This document shows positions 21,969 to 32,321 of a stretch of 44,616 nucleotides of DNA, one piece after another. The stretch is taken from positions 988,099-1,032,714 of the forward strand of contig JAHNZQ020000010.1 in NCBI GenBank assembly GCA_019155205.2. Direction: 5' to 3'. The notes beneath the pieces were generated by a model. The model saw nothing but the letters and a program-made list of their open reading frames with translations, did no database searches and was not told the origin of the DNA. Numbering within the stretch: the first letter of the stretch is position 1; each line of letters opens with the position of its first letter. Both the position numbers and the translations under genes were made by a program. Source of the stretch: Gracilaria vermiculophylla (Eukaryota > Rhodophyta > Florideophyceae > Gracilariales > Gracilariaceae).

Positions 21969-23533
21969 TTAGTCTCCTCGGTAGAAGCGTCGCGGGAGAC
22001 CATCTGCAAACTTGTTCGCCACCGAAGGAATCCACTCCGAGCGGAGCCACACACCGAGCCTGTCCAGCAATAACTTGAGTTTGCGAAGCTCCCTCATCAT
22101 TGGCCTTGAAGCCGAAACAAAGGCATTAGTGATATGCACCACGGCCTGGCTGTCGATGTGCAGGAGCAGGTTTCGATGATATTCTTTGATAATCTTCCGC
22201 CCGAGGTTTCCTGAGAGAAGCATGCGAATGGCCTTTAATTCGCGATAAATGATGGATTGTTCTCGATCTCTCCAGCTCCATATTCCTTGCGCTCTCCAAG
22301 ACCCGTTTACTCCCGGACTGAGGTCCTCGGTGTTAAAGGTTCCTCCGTAACCAACGTCCGCTGCATCCGTGTGCAAAGCCGCAGAAGGGGTAGGGGGAAC
22401 CATTGGGCGTCCATTCAGTTCTTTGGAGCTGAGTTGCTTCCATCGACGGAGATCTCTTATGTTTTGGTGGCTCAGGCGAACTTGACTTCGTTTGTCCTGC
22501 GCTCTGGTTCCTGACATGTCCCAGTAGAATGATCTGGTATGGAACCTGGCCCACGGCATACCCAACGAGAGCGCAACGCAAACCGCATAGAAGTGTTCGA
22601 TCTTTCTTTTGCTCACCCATCTTCGTCCAAGAAGAGCGTCCTTGACGATAGACTTCGATAAGCTCCGCACTTTCTCGAGTTTTCGAGGAGCCACAAGAAA
22701 TTTCATCTCGATACTGTCGATGTGCACGCCGAGATGTTCCAACCTGGTCAAACCTGACCAACAGCCCTTGGAGGGATTTCGCCACAAGCCGAATAATCTC
22801 AAGAGAGAGATGACTACCTTTCTTGCTTGGGCGCATTGTCTCCTGCCTGCTACAACTTCGAAGATGGAAGGCGCGATGAGGAAGTCGTCGAGGTAAGCCA
22901 GCGTTCTGAATCCACGTTCTCGCAAGCAGCAAACAAATGGAGCAGTTAATTGTGTAAACCAAAGAGGAGACCTTCCACAACCGAACGGTAAGGCCACGCA
23001 CTGGTAGTACCTTCCTTTGTAGTGGAAGATGAACCAGTCTCTCATGCTCGGGTGTAGCCGTAAGTGACGATAGCCCTTCTGCAGGTCGAACGATATGAAA
23101 TGATCTCCATGCTGTATCTGCATGGAAATTTCTTACAGTGAGTCCATCCGTACCGATTCTTTCTTCCAATGCTTTGACTGCGATGAACGGTTGACAACGA
23201 ATCTTCCTTCCCTTCGGGACCGTCTTTCCATACGGTGAAGGTGGAAGATATTACCGATCTGTTCTCTTTCGCCCGCATTGCGTGGTCTTGTGATACTTCC
23301 CGATACATTCCGTTTGCACAGCTTTCCGCCAGGTCCGCTGCTGCAAACAATTTGTCCTCCCTAGTTTGCGGGATGTCTGCAAGCTCCACCCCATGCCCTT
23401 TCTCGAAGGGTAATGATGGAGATTCGAGCACACCGTATTGAACTGACCGGCAGAGGAACTCCGAGCAGCCCAGACGGCGCCATTCTTCGATGCGATTTTG
23501 TGGTCCGCGCCAAAGAGGTTGACGCCGGCGCAC
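21969..23533 (-). pseudogene. Reverse transcriptase/RNase H of the Ngaro-like element
   Basis: The main intact frame (23123-21969, 384 codons) carries RT motif A in FISFDLQKGYRHLRL, motif B around LPFGCGRSPLW, and motif C YLDD (codons 77-80, 22895-22884). RNase H follows with Asp253 (HTDAA), Glu295 (RELKAI), Asp324 (HIDSQ) and Asp374 (NKFADGLPR), so all four acidic residues remain. The N-terminal portion, including VISSTFTVWKDGPEG, is spread over two other frames (23533-23210 and about 23215-23130), implying two single-base frameshifts. RT copies the element RNA; RNase H removes the template. The order RT-RNase H followed by an overlapping recombinase is diagnostic of the YR (DIRS/Ngaro/PAT) order. 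Confidence 0.88.
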
Positions 23534-23561
23534 TATGGCGACTAATTGTCCCCAGCAGTGT

Positions 23562-24110
23562 AGTACAGTGTCTCCTACGGAAATATGGTGGTTTGGCCTT
23601 AAGGTGTAATATTCCTAAGGAGGTGTCGTAATTTATTGGCTGGGCCACGTGGTGCATACTCTCGCCCGCGTGCGCTACAATATCCTTGAGGTACGGTAGG
23701 ATTTGTTATTTATTTTAGATATTTTATTGCAGGTAATTAGCACAGTAGTGAGACCTGCCGAGGCGGGCTCCCGGCTTGATATTTAAGCTGCCGGTTGAGC
23801 TCCACCTCTAGAGAAGTAAAGACAAGCACCCTTGAGTCTTCTTCTTCTTTTCCGGTTGGATTTTCATGTCTATCTACGCAGGTTTCTAGGCCGCCGATCC
23901 CCAGGTCGCCTCATAGCAGCGCCTGTAGGAGCATTGTCCGCCCAGTGAACCTCCCCCTCCGCTTGGTGTTTGAGGATACCTTTCAGAATTCCCCCGGCTC
24001 GCGACAGCGGATACCGGAGACCACCTTTACGAATACGCGCCTTTGGAGTCAACAAAAACTCCTAACGGACGTTGTGCTTTACTACATCGACAGGAGGGCT
24101 GACAATACCA
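23562..24110. repeat. Gag-RT spacer of the Ngaro-like element, repeated inverted at 27769-28342
   Basis: About 550 bases spanning the end of gag and the spacer before RT. The reverse complement recurs at 27769-28342, including CGCTACAATATCCTT, GTGAGACCTGCCGAGG and GACAGCGGATACCGGAGACC. By eye about four fifths of positions agree. Confidence 0.85.
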
Positions 24111-24751
24111 CAAGCAGCCCCACCTCTGCCAGCTTTCTTTGTTGCACTGCTAGCACTAAGGATGGCGACCGCCTCCATCAGTTGAGTACTCATATGGGTG
24201 TCGAGCTTCTCAAGAGGCTCAACAAGATCATCACCAGCGGGTGTGTCATTTCTCTGCTCGAGACCAGGAAACACCATCTTGGCATAAGTAGGATCTTTGG
24301 CTACCAACTTGTAGAACTCCACTCTGAGCCCTGTCACACGAAGTCCATAACTAACAGCAATTATAGGCCAGACATCGTATAGTTCAGCCTTTTTGTACTC
24401 CTTGTCCTCAAGAGCTTCTTGACGTACCGATATTGCCGCCTGGTGAAATGCCATCCAGAAGCCAACGGCGTTGATATAATTGGCCTCATATTTATACACT
24501 GCTCTCATGCTTTTGTGAGCTTCCATACTTCTTCGCAGTGGCCACTCCCGATGTTCGAAGAAACCTCCAGTGAAAGCCCCGAATGATGGCCCTTGTTCAC
24601 ACGGATAGCGAGAAAAACCAAAGTCTTTATCATCCCGGCATCGTCTAACAATGACTGCATAAGCCTTCATCCACTCAGAGTTGATTCCGGCATCGGCAAT
24701 CGTCTTACCTCTAGAAACGTCCTTAGCTTTGGCAAGAAGATCTTCTACCAT
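24062..24751 (-). CDS. Gag-like ORF of the Ngaro-like element
   Basis: 229 residues from ATG 24751 to a stop at 24062. It precedes RT on the same strand and follows repeat B2, the position of gag in YR retrotransposons. The sequence is not one I recognise: it is helical-looking with a Trp/Tyr-rich middle (INAVGFWMAFHQAA) and no CCHC knuckle. The role as particle protein is inferred from position alone. The open frame continues upstream of the ATG, so an earlier start is possible. Confidence 0.55.
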   Translation of the reverse strand: MVEDLLAKAKDVSRGKTIADAGINSEWMKAYAVIVRRCRDDKDFGFSRYPCEQGPSFGAFTGGFFEHREWPLRRSMEAHKSMRAVYKYEANYINAVGFWMAFHQAAISVRQEALEDKEYKKAELYDVWPIIAVSYGLRVTGLRVEFYKLVAKDPTYAKMVFPGLEQRNDTPAGDDLVEPLEKLDTHMSTQLMEAVAILSASSATKKAGRGGAACGIVSPPVDVVKHNVR

Positions 24752-24875
24752 CGCCAGGCTTGCAGTAAAGTTCGGAATAGTAGATATGTTCGGTAAATTG
24801 CAAACGCTTTGTTTGCGCAGTCTATTTCGATTGACCGTATAAGAATGTGCCTACCGCCAAGTGATGGAAACTCTC

Positions 24876-25070
24876 GGAGAGAGAGAAGCATGGCGGAGAT
24901 CACTGGGACCGGCGGCGCCTCAGCCTCTCCTTTGTAGACCACCGCCGGCGGCGCGTGAATAGATCAATGATCAACTACACCTACGTGTCGCGCACGCCAC
25001 ATGCGTGGCCGGCCTCGCTATGCAGTCGAATATGTTTCATATGCATAAACGGGCGTCTACACCCAACAAA
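24876..25070. repeat. Repeat B, right copy (B2) of the Ngaro-like element
   Basis: Direct repeat of 19446-19643. Ends CACCCAAC and passes without a gap into repeat A2. Confidence 0.9.
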
Positions 25071-25354
25071 AATAATTCCCACCAGCTCTCTCTGTTTAGA
25101 AAGTACGCTAACTTGATCGAACTTGCTCGCCGCTTCGCATTCGCTCGCGCTTATCGCAAAAACTAATAGTTTTGTCAACAACAATATATTCAATTTTGCA
25201 CGAAATCAATTTTTTGAAAATAATTCCATGCGAAGCCTCATGCGAGCAATGACGCCTGGGATGGCCTTTGCCAGACCAGTCCAAACCTAAACAATCTCAT
25301 CCGCCGGTCTTGTATTAACGTAGAGCCATACACACCTAACTTAGAACCAAACAA
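25067..25354. repeat. Repeat A, right copy (A2) of the Ngaro-like element
   Basis: Direct repeat of 19017-19302, ending at TTAGAACCAAACAA. It marks the outer, 5' end of the element in coding sense. Confidence 0.9.
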
Positions 25355-26091
25355 GTATCGTTCAAGCCCAAAAATAAGAAATTGTGGATGTTCAACCGGA
25401 ACTGTTTTATTTTATCAGTATTTTGTGAAAAACCGAAATTGAGCACTGCAAAAACATAATACTCCTACCTTAGTGGCTATGTGATCAGCGGCCTCATATA
25501 GTGCGCAATGTTGTTTGAGGACACGTACAAACCATGTTTCGTTTTACAATTCTTTCGCTCAACAAAAATAGTTTTTGCGTTCATTTTCTTCCAACGTATT
25601 ATAAAATCATTAGCTTCTATATTGTCTTCTGGTTTTTGTTTGCTGTATAAAAGCTCATAACTTGTATAACCATTACTTATTTGAAGAAAAATATCATAAG
25701 ACAGTTAAATTCTATCAAGTCACATTATTTCACGCTTTTCTAATACCACAAGTCTTTGATAACCAGTTGCTCATCCGTTTCGATCTATGATCCTTAACAA
25801 CTAGCCAGAAATAGAATAGAATTGTTCGCGGAAACAAGTTTCTTGAATATTTTTCTAAGCTTACCTTATGCTTATCTTTCATAAAAGCTTCCTTAATATA
25901 AACTGGCAGTTATTGGCGTGAACAGCCCTTTCCAACATTATCCAATCTTTCTCGATAACTTGTGTATCTGGGATTTCTGCCATCTAATCTAAAACCGTCA
26001 CGTTACTTACAGACACCCAAATTTTAGTGCACGTAAATCAATACACAGAAGCTCCATCTTACAGTAATGAACAGTCCCATTTACGCACAAT
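25355..26091. other. AT-rich stretch with no gene seen
   Basis: No frame over 60 codons, no repeat match found elsewhere in the window. Confidence 0.5.
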
Positions 26092-26941
26092 AGAGAGTTT
26101 CAGCAACTTCAATGCTGGTAGATTGTGAGTCATGTGGCATGGCACGTATGACATGTGGCCGATCTGGGCCAAGCCGACCAAAAATTCCTACCGGTAAATC
26201 GTTCAGAGAGGCTATGTACCCAAATCATTTTCGGTGCGATCTGCTCTTCATGTGAGCCCAGCCACACCGCGCACGCTGCCTGGAGCGCCTGGTTTCGACA
26301 TTCACGCGGTGAGCGTCCGCCTTTGTGAAGCGCGTCTTCTTTGAAGTACCGGGCTGGGTTGTGCCGTGCGTGCGTGCATGAACCTACGGAGCGCTCTTCG
26401 TTATTTGTGCCTGCGAGTATGCTGCTCCGCGATATCCCCCCATTCTCCCCCTTTCCGTTCTCCAGCCATCCTCTGTCTCGGCCAAAAAACGCCGGATGAA
26501 GTGGGATAGACCTGCTTTGTGCACGTGCTGTGACGAGTGTAGGAGCGCATCTCGCCAGAAAACGGCGCAATACTGGTCCAAGCTCCGCGAGGCTCGCTCC
26601 AGATAAATGTCGCATCAGCAGCTCGCGATGCAAGCGCCGTCACATGCGGCGCAACTGCATCAGGTTGTAGTTCTTGATTACCACCTTTGTTGCTAGGCCG
26701 CCAGCGGCTAAGGCCAAGGGATAATGCAGGCGCTGCGGCTCGCCACGAAGACTGTGCGTGGGTTGAGGTGGTCTCCGGGTGGCCGTTCTGTGACGCAGCG
26801 ATGGCACTGCCGCAGCCTACCAAGCACTGAACGAAAAATTCCTGTGCTGAAACTGTTGAGGACAATTCAATTGTTTTTCCGGTACGGACAACCTATATTT
26901 TACCCACGATTGCTTCCACAGGTATTTTGCTGAAACTCTCT
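26092..26941. mobile_element. Non-autonomous TIR element with GC-rich interior
   Basis: A perfect 15-base inverted repeat AGAGAGTTTCAGCAA (26092-26106) and TTGCTGAAACTCTCT (26927-26941) bounds 850 bases. Flanking AAT on both sides gives a 3-base target duplication (PIF/Harbinger-like); equally, a TA duplication with a 14-base repeat starting GAGAG would fit Tc1/mariner-type insertion. No transposase is encoded. The interior is much more GC-rich than the surrounding DNA and has minus-strand frames (26401-26865 and 26130-26633) without recognisable domains, so a captured gene fragment is possible. Confidence 0.75.
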
Positions 26942-27768
26942 AATTTTTGTGTTGCAAAAGTGCATTAGATTCTTTTTGGATACAGTAGCATCCTGATCAA
27001 AATTAAGATGTTTGTACCGAAAAAAACTGCGATACACCATAATGAGACATGCATCCCACAGTTACAATGTATCTTCCATGATTTTTTAGTTTTCTGTAAA
27101 AAGGACAGGTTTTTTTTCAAATACCATGCCAGAATTGCTCTAAACTGTCTGGGCCGTCTATATTTTTATTATCACTAAAAAATATTTTTTCCGGTTTGTT
27201 TTACGTCTAACTCTATACGGCTAATGCTGAACAGGTTGAGTAAGTTTCAAAACGTTTGGAGTAGTACATCAAGAGCTTTGCAAAGTTCTCGTGATGTGAG
27301 ATATAGAAGATATTTCGCTGTTTAGACTACCAATGGGCTCTTTTTCAAAACTTTATGAGAGCTGTTCCATGCCGAATCGTTAGTAACAAGAATTTGGAGC
27401 TGCAGCTATGTTTAAAGAAGAAATGATTACGCTATTCTAGGTGGTCTTATGGCATTGAACGTCCTTGAGTCTGGCGCCCTTTTTTGTATGAAAAGTAAAT
27501 GGCTGTATAGAATTTTAGTGTCTTATGGAAAATTCGTTTCCTTTCTTTAGAGTTGTCAAAACTGCAGGAGTCTAATTGACAAGTTCTGGAAGCTTTCAGC
27601 ATTTTTTTGAAAACAAAGTTTTGCACAAGAAATTTAATACATTCAACATGCCACTCATTCTAATAATATGAGCTATCATGGCACCTGTCATATGACAAAT
27701 TTGCGCATTCCATCGTCGAAGAAGACGTATTATTTTATGGTTATCGTGGGACCTGCCAGTTGCTTAAC
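26942..27768. other. AT-rich stretch with no gene seen
   Basis: No open frame or repeat of note apart from short T- and A-runs. Confidence 0.5.
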
Positions 27769-28342
27769 TTGGCTCCTATGAGATTTGTGGTACTGTCAGC
27801 TCTCTTTTCGAGGTCGTAGAGCACAAAGTCCGTTAGCAGTTTTCGTTGACTCCAAAAATGCGTGTTCTTTAAGGCGGTCTCCGGTATCCGCTGTCGCAAG
27901 CCGGGGGAATTCATAAAGGGGATCCGCAAACACCAAGCGGAGAGGGAGGTTCACTGCGCGGACAATGCTCCTATAGGCGCTGCTATGATGCGACCTGGGG
28001 ATCGGCGGCTTAGAAACCTGAGGATGATCGACGAGAGTCTCCAACCGGAAAAGTAGATGAAAACTCAAGGGCACTTGCCTTTACTTTCCCAGAGGTGGAG
28101 CTCAACCGGCAGATTAAGTATCAAGCCGGGAGCCCACCTCGGCAGGTCTCACTACTGTAGTAATTACCTGCGTAAAGTAACTGAAATAAATGTAAATTCT
28201 ACCGTTCCTTAAGGATATTGTAGCGCACGGGGGCAGAATTCTGCACCACGTGGCTTAGTTAATAAAATAGGAGCCCTCCTTAGGAATATTATGCCATAAG
28301 GCCACACCACCATTTTTCCCTTAGGAGCCATTGTACTACAAG
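27769..28342. mobile_element. Inverted fragment of the Ngaro-like element
   Basis: Reverse complement of 23562-24110 (end of gag and gag-RT spacer). None of RT, recombinase or the A/B repeats accompanies it, so it is a truncated second copy. It ends almost where the PiggyBac-like element begins. Confidence 0.75.
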
Positions 28343-28344
28343 AA

Positions 28345-28959
28345 TAAATGAATTCTTTTGAGATCATTTTTAATTACTTAAGAGTTATTTGAAGTCATTA
28401 AAACTTCCACTTTTGTTGTTTCGATATCCTCGTCATGTGGTCGACATAGGCCACGCTAAAGTGTGTTCATTTTTTCGAAAGATCATTCATAAGTAGAACA
28501 TGAATCACAGCCATTAACCACATCTTTTAACTATGGCATCATGTATTGAACTTCACAATCGTATTGGGACAACCACCAACAGTAGGTCTTGTCTGATTAC
28601 CAGTGACGCAGAATATAAACGGTGAAATGATTTTTTTTAAAATGAACAACGGTACAAGAAATAGCTCGTAATGTTGATTTCTGCAGGATCATCACTCAAA
28701 ATCTCACTTTCTTGATTGTACATTTCAGAGTACTCAACCGTGGAAAAGAAATTAGCCTACCTCATTACAGCTTTATACTTGGCAATGATGCTAAAGAAGC
28801 CCTACTAACTTTCAAATTATTAATCACTGTGGTTGAACCGAGAAATATCGATATTGCTGAAGCCGAGACTACTGTGACACCATCAAATATAAAAAATTTG
28901 CAGGTGCCTCCAAATATCGATAAGCCACATGCAAGTTCCCAATCAAGTGTTGCTCATGG
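28345..28959 (+). mobile_element. PiggyBac-like copy 1, left segment
   Basis: Aligns base by base, with many substitutions, to 41108-41700 of copy 2, starting around TTTTTAATTACTT against ATTGTAATTACTT. No intact transposase frame remains in it. It ends at CATGG (28955-28959), the target duplication of the Ty3/gypsy element that follows; copy 1 resumes at 31851. Confidence 0.7.
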
Positions 28960-29177
28960 TGTAAGAAAGTGAAGCTTTAGGAGATATCTGTAAGACCAAA
29001 GAATTGTTTTCAAATGTAGATCTTGATGTTGGCTTGATCGTGGTCTCATATTAACATAGACCATGACTTAAATACCGATAGAACAATACAAATTCAAATA
29101 TATAAAGTGACGTGAATCTAACGTTCGCAAGTAACGTTCGCAAGAAATTCAGACCGATTCAAGGTAACTATGTTACA
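28960..29177 (-). repeat. 3' LTR of the chromovirus-type element
   Basis: Minus sense TGTAACATAG...CTTTCTTACA, 218 bases, matches 31633-31850. Confidence 0.9.
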
Positions 29178-29192
29178 CTCACCCCCGCTTTT
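29178..29192 (-). promoter_or_regulatory. Polypurine tract
   Basis: Minus-strand AAAAGCGGGGGTGAG directly abuts the 3' LTR, where the primer for plus-strand cDNA is expected. Confidence 0.75.
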
Positions 29193-29208
29193 AAGTTTAA
29201 CGTCCTCG

Positions 29209-30577
29209 TTAAGCTTGTTTCTTTGCCTCAAAGTTTTTGACTAAGTCCATGCAGTGCTTGAGCGCAGACTTTGGATGCCAAATTGCTTCAGACTGAGGGT
29301 GACCGTCAAATTGAACAAGGTAGTGAATCTTGCGTCTTTCTCGTTTTTTAGCCAATATTGCAAAGACTTCTTGCTCAACATTACCGTCCGCGTCTATAAC
29401 GACGGAAAGCGACCAGTTTCACCAGGGGTGCGATGAAATGCCTTGAGTTTGGAAACATGGAAAGTGATGTGAGCTCTTTTCATGGTGCCTGGTAGTTCAA
29501 TTTGATGTGTGACAGGCCTCATCTTTTTTTTCACTAGAAGTTGGCCAAGCCATTTCTTGCGCCATTTCTTAAGAATTGATGCTCTATTGAAATGATTAAG
29601 AGCTTCAACACGTATCATGACTAGATCTCCTTCATCAAATTCTAGTTTTCGTCTCCTTTTGTCAGCGTGATTTTTTTGTTTGCCGCGCGCAGCTGCAAGA
29701 TTGACCCGAACAGGCTGCGAGTAAGCCTTTCTTATATCATTATCCTGGGCTGCGGATTGACAATAAATGTTACAGTCTTGTATGCTTCGTGTGAGTGGGT
29801 CATGAGGCTTGCGTCCCAAATCTACTTCAAAAAGGCTAAGGCCAGTACTGCCATGCGTAGATTTGTTATATTCAAACTCGAACTGGCTTAAAGCTTTGTC
29901 CCATCGTTCAGGGACCTTCTGGACCGTGTGTCTGATCATTTTTGATAGCGTGCGAATAAGATTTTCAGACTGTTCGTCCGTCTGTGGATGGTCAGCTGTA
30001 GAAATGTTAAGCCTGATATTTGAAAGCTGAGTTAGAAAAGACCAATAGGTAGCAAAAACTTTCGGGTCTCGATCTGAAACAATTTTGATCGGGACACCAT
30101 GCTTCGAGAAAGGTGGTCTTGAAAGAGTTATGCCACGTCCTGAGCAGTTGCATCTTTCGTAGTGGGAATGAAAATAGCTCGTTTAGAGAGCTTCTCGACA
30201 ATAACCAGCACACTGTCGAATCCTGCGTCTAAAGTAGGCAGTTCAGAAACAAAATCACAAGTCCCCACATCCCAACAACGATCTGGGATCTCTAAAGGCT
30301 GGCGATCTCCTGCCGGAAGAGTGTTGGGAGACTTATTCTAATGACAGACTCGACACTGATTGACGAAATTGATAACGTCATCGTTCATCTTAGACCAGTA
30401 TGCATATTGAGCACATGCATTGTATACTTCTGTACTGCCAAGATGCTCTTGTCCATGGAAATGGGTCAGTACCTCAAGACGTAAATTTTCAACGTTTGGG
30501 AGATAGATTCTTGCCTTGCCAGTCCCTACCCAAAGTAAGATGCCGTTGGAAAAAGAGTAATTTGAAGGTAGCATCAC
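29209..30577 (-). pseudogene. Integrase with C-terminal chromodomain (chromovirus-type element)
   Basis: In coding order: the H2C2 zinc-binding part at 30577-30340 (LTHFHGQEHLG, CRVC); the core with DSVLVIVEKLSKRAIF and DFVSELP in broken frames (about 30290-29940); an intact C-terminal stretch 29939-29394 with FEYNKSTHGSTGLSLFEVDLG and a basic tail; then, after a one-base shift, a chromodomain (about 29400-29209) with EQEVFAILAKKRE, YLVQFDGHP and IWHPKSAL. Integrase inserts the cDNA; the chromodomain directs insertion to marked chromatin in related elements. Several stops and shifts make it inactive. Confidence 0.85.
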
Positions 30578-30639
30578 AGCCTTTGGTTTGCTACACGTGC
30601 CATCGTTTGGTAAGGCTTACCATTTACCACCTAACCATT

Positions 30640-31596
30640 TCCTTGCTACGAGGATGGATTGGATTACTCCAAGGTTTTTTGCCGCGTTTCCAGCATCCGT
30701 CATTTTCCATGTACATGCGGCCCTCTCCACATTGAGCAGGTCCCCAGCTGTCCACGTAGTGATTCTTCTTGGTGGGGGGTGGGTATTTTTTTTAACTTCT
30801 TTTTGGGCTGCTGGTTTCTCAAAAGTGCTAACTTTAGCGTTACTGCCTTCTTTCTTATCTTTGTCATTCTTTGTCGCACTCCACTGGAGCGAATTTTCAA
30901 CAACGCGAGCATACTCGTATGCCTCGTCTATTTATTCCGGATAAGTACTTGGGAATCTAATATATAACTTGCTTTTGTACTTCTCAGGAAGACTCGTAAA
31001 GAAAAAGGTATATGCTGCTTTTCAAGGTGTGTCACATAGCTCAATTAAGTCTTTGAAAGTAGCAATGTGACTAACCAGTGAGCCTTGCATTTTAAAACTC
31101 ATCATTTCGAACTCTGCCTTCACCTTTTCATTTGCAGGAAAACTTCTTCTATCATTGATTTACGAAGGTCTTCTAGGTTGTCTGGTTTTGTATCTAAAGT
31201 TTCCAACGGACTTATACATGCTGCAGCTCGATCCTGGAAACGGCATTCTGCTAGAAGTCCGAGCTTGGATTCATCTGTTGCATTAGAAAGACGAGCGACA
31301 CGTCTGACATTAAAAATGAAACCTTTACCCGTAACTGATGTACAATCGGAGCTATTTACAGAAAATATCCAAACAGGTGGAGCTTTAAGAGCACCAAGAG
31401 GGTTTTCAGTACCAGAGCTTGCATTCGTACTAGAAACTTCGGGAGCTGTCGATTGGAGCTGTTGAATAAGTTGCTGCTGAGATGAAGCAGTTTCTTGAAG
31501 GGACTGCACTTGAGCGGTGAGATCCTGAATTACCTGAGAACTGGCGGTCTCAAGTTCAGGGCCATTGGCATCGTTGCGTCGTGGACGAGTAGACAT
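30640..31596 (-). pseudogene. Gag of the chromovirus-type element
   Basis: Starts at ATG 31596, 36 bases inside the 5' LTR. The first 158 codons are open (31596-31120), with a Gln-rich coiled-coil-like stretch (about residues 20-46). Typical capsid-like text continues past a stop, including LVSHIATFKDLIELCDTP (about 31080-31020) and a Lys-rich tail near 30880-30790. The conserved capsid-type layout is inferred from position and style. It is broken by stops and at least one frame change. Confidence 0.65.
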
Positions 31597-31632
31597 TTTT
31601 TCAGCAAGAACGTTTTTAGCGATGCTACCAAA

Positions 31633-31850
31633 TGTAAGAAAGTGAAGCTATAGTGGATAGCTGTAAAACCGAAGAATTGTTTTAAAATGTAGATCTTGAT
31701 GTTTGCTTGATCGTGGTCTCATATTAACAGAAAACATGACTTAAATACCGAAAGAACAATGCAAATTCAAATATACAAAGGAAAGTGAATCTAACTTTCA
31801 TAAGTAACGTTCGCAAGAAATTCAGAGTGAGTCATGGTAACAATGTTAGA
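31633..31850 (-). repeat. 5' LTR of the chromovirus-type element
   Basis: 218 bases, direct repeat of 28960-29177, followed by the CATGG duplication. Confidence 0.9.
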
Positions 31851-31906
31851 CATGGGTGGAAATGGGAACCCTGTACGATGATGAGTCTTCTGAATGTTTG
31901 TATGCT
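31851..31906 (+). mobile_element. PiggyBac-like copy 1, middle segment
   Basis: A 56-base island between two retrotransposons: GGGAACCCTGTACGATGATG and GAGTCTTCTGAATG match 41719-41760 of copy 2. It ends with ATGCT, the target duplication of the second Ty3/gypsy element. Confidence 0.85.
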
Positions 31907-32279
31907 TCTGCTCCACTACACCAGCAAGGCGACGTCAGCATCACTATTATAACCCAGTGTCATCCTCTTTAATATTTAAAGTAGAATTTAGGTTTCTCCA
32001 TTTCCTTTATTTTATTTGGCTTGTATGTTTTCTACTACTCATGCTTATACTATACTACTAGCTGTGCAATTTTAGTCTATCTGAACTCAGCTGGCATGAT
32101 GCTTTTAGTCAGCCGGCTACCATCATCGCTACCTATCTACATCATCAACATCTATACTCAACTCTACCGAATTATTAGATCTATCACAAGATGAAATATA
32201 TTCAAGTTCTATCCTACATCTGTAGTTGTTGATGGACCATTTTTTTGAACCACCGGCATTCGTGAATCAACACGCACCA
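31907..32279 (+). repeat. 5' LTR of the gag-pol Ty3/gypsy element
   Basis: 373 bases, matching 37016-37389 with substitutions (roughly 85-90% by eye). The first bases TCTG correspond to TGTG in the right copy, a mutation in the terminal dinucleotide. Confidence 0.9.
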
Positions 32280-32321
32280 GTTTAAACTGAAAAGCTGCTC
32301 GCAGTCAGTTGGTTGATCAAC

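Larger units (their letters stand above)
19699..22050 (-). pseudogene. Tyrosine recombinase of the Ngaro-like element, interrupted
   Basis: The recombinase reads from about 22050, with a Ser-rich N-terminal part, into a core-binding region ending near 21334. It meets an in-frame TAA (21331-21333), continues to about 21100, shifts frame, and carries the first catalytic Arg in NGLRDCSV (near 21040-21060). The C-terminal catalytic block lies at 19701-19900: YTSHSLRIGSH (H-x-x-R), GWG, and the candidate nucleophile Tyr in TASTYFD. Between the two halves sits an LTR-bounded insertion (19982-20812). Taking the insertion out leaves both halves in one frame with one extra stop at the junction. YR recombinases insert the circular cDNA of such elements. 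The start overlaps the end of RT/RNase H by about 80 bases. Confidence 0.8.
19017..25354 (-). mobile_element. Ngaro-like tyrosine-recombinase retrotransposon, decayed
   Basis: On the minus strand, 5' to 3': repeat A2, repeat B2, gag-like ORF (24751-24062), RT/RNase H (about 23533-21969), tyrosine recombinase (22050-19699, interrupted), repeat B1, a 143-base spacer, repeat A1. There is no DDE integrase and no protease; a recombinase of the YR type overlaps the 3' end of RT/RNase H. No methyltransferase domain follows RNase H. Direct rather than inverted repeats and lack of a methyltransferase suggest the Ngaro branch over DIRS-1. In-frame stops, frameshifts and an LTR insertion show that it cannot move by itself. 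Element ends are placed at the outer limits of repeat A and no target duplication is visible, as expected for YR elements. Confidence 0.8.
28960..31850 (-). mobile_element. Ty3/gypsy chromovirus-type element, internally deleted
   Basis: Two direct LTRs of 218 bases enclose gag and integrase on the minus strand. The element is flanked by perfect 5-base duplications CATGG (28955-28959, 31851-31855). Just inside the 5' LTR (minus sense) is a TGGTAGCA primer-binding-like site near 31623-31630, and just before the 3' LTR a polypurine tract. Protease, RT and RNase H are missing: gag passes directly into the zinc-binding part of integrase within about 60 bases. A C-terminal chromodomain places it in the chromovirus lineage. 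The LTRs differ at roughly one position in eight by eye, so the insertion is old. Confidence 0.9.

Noticed and set aside
27769..28330. TGGCTCCTA...TAGGAGCCA as terminal inverted repeats of a 562-bp element
   Set aside because: Homology to 23562-24110 continues past TAGGAGCCA on one side, the matching ends are not kept in that copy, and no target duplication flanks them.
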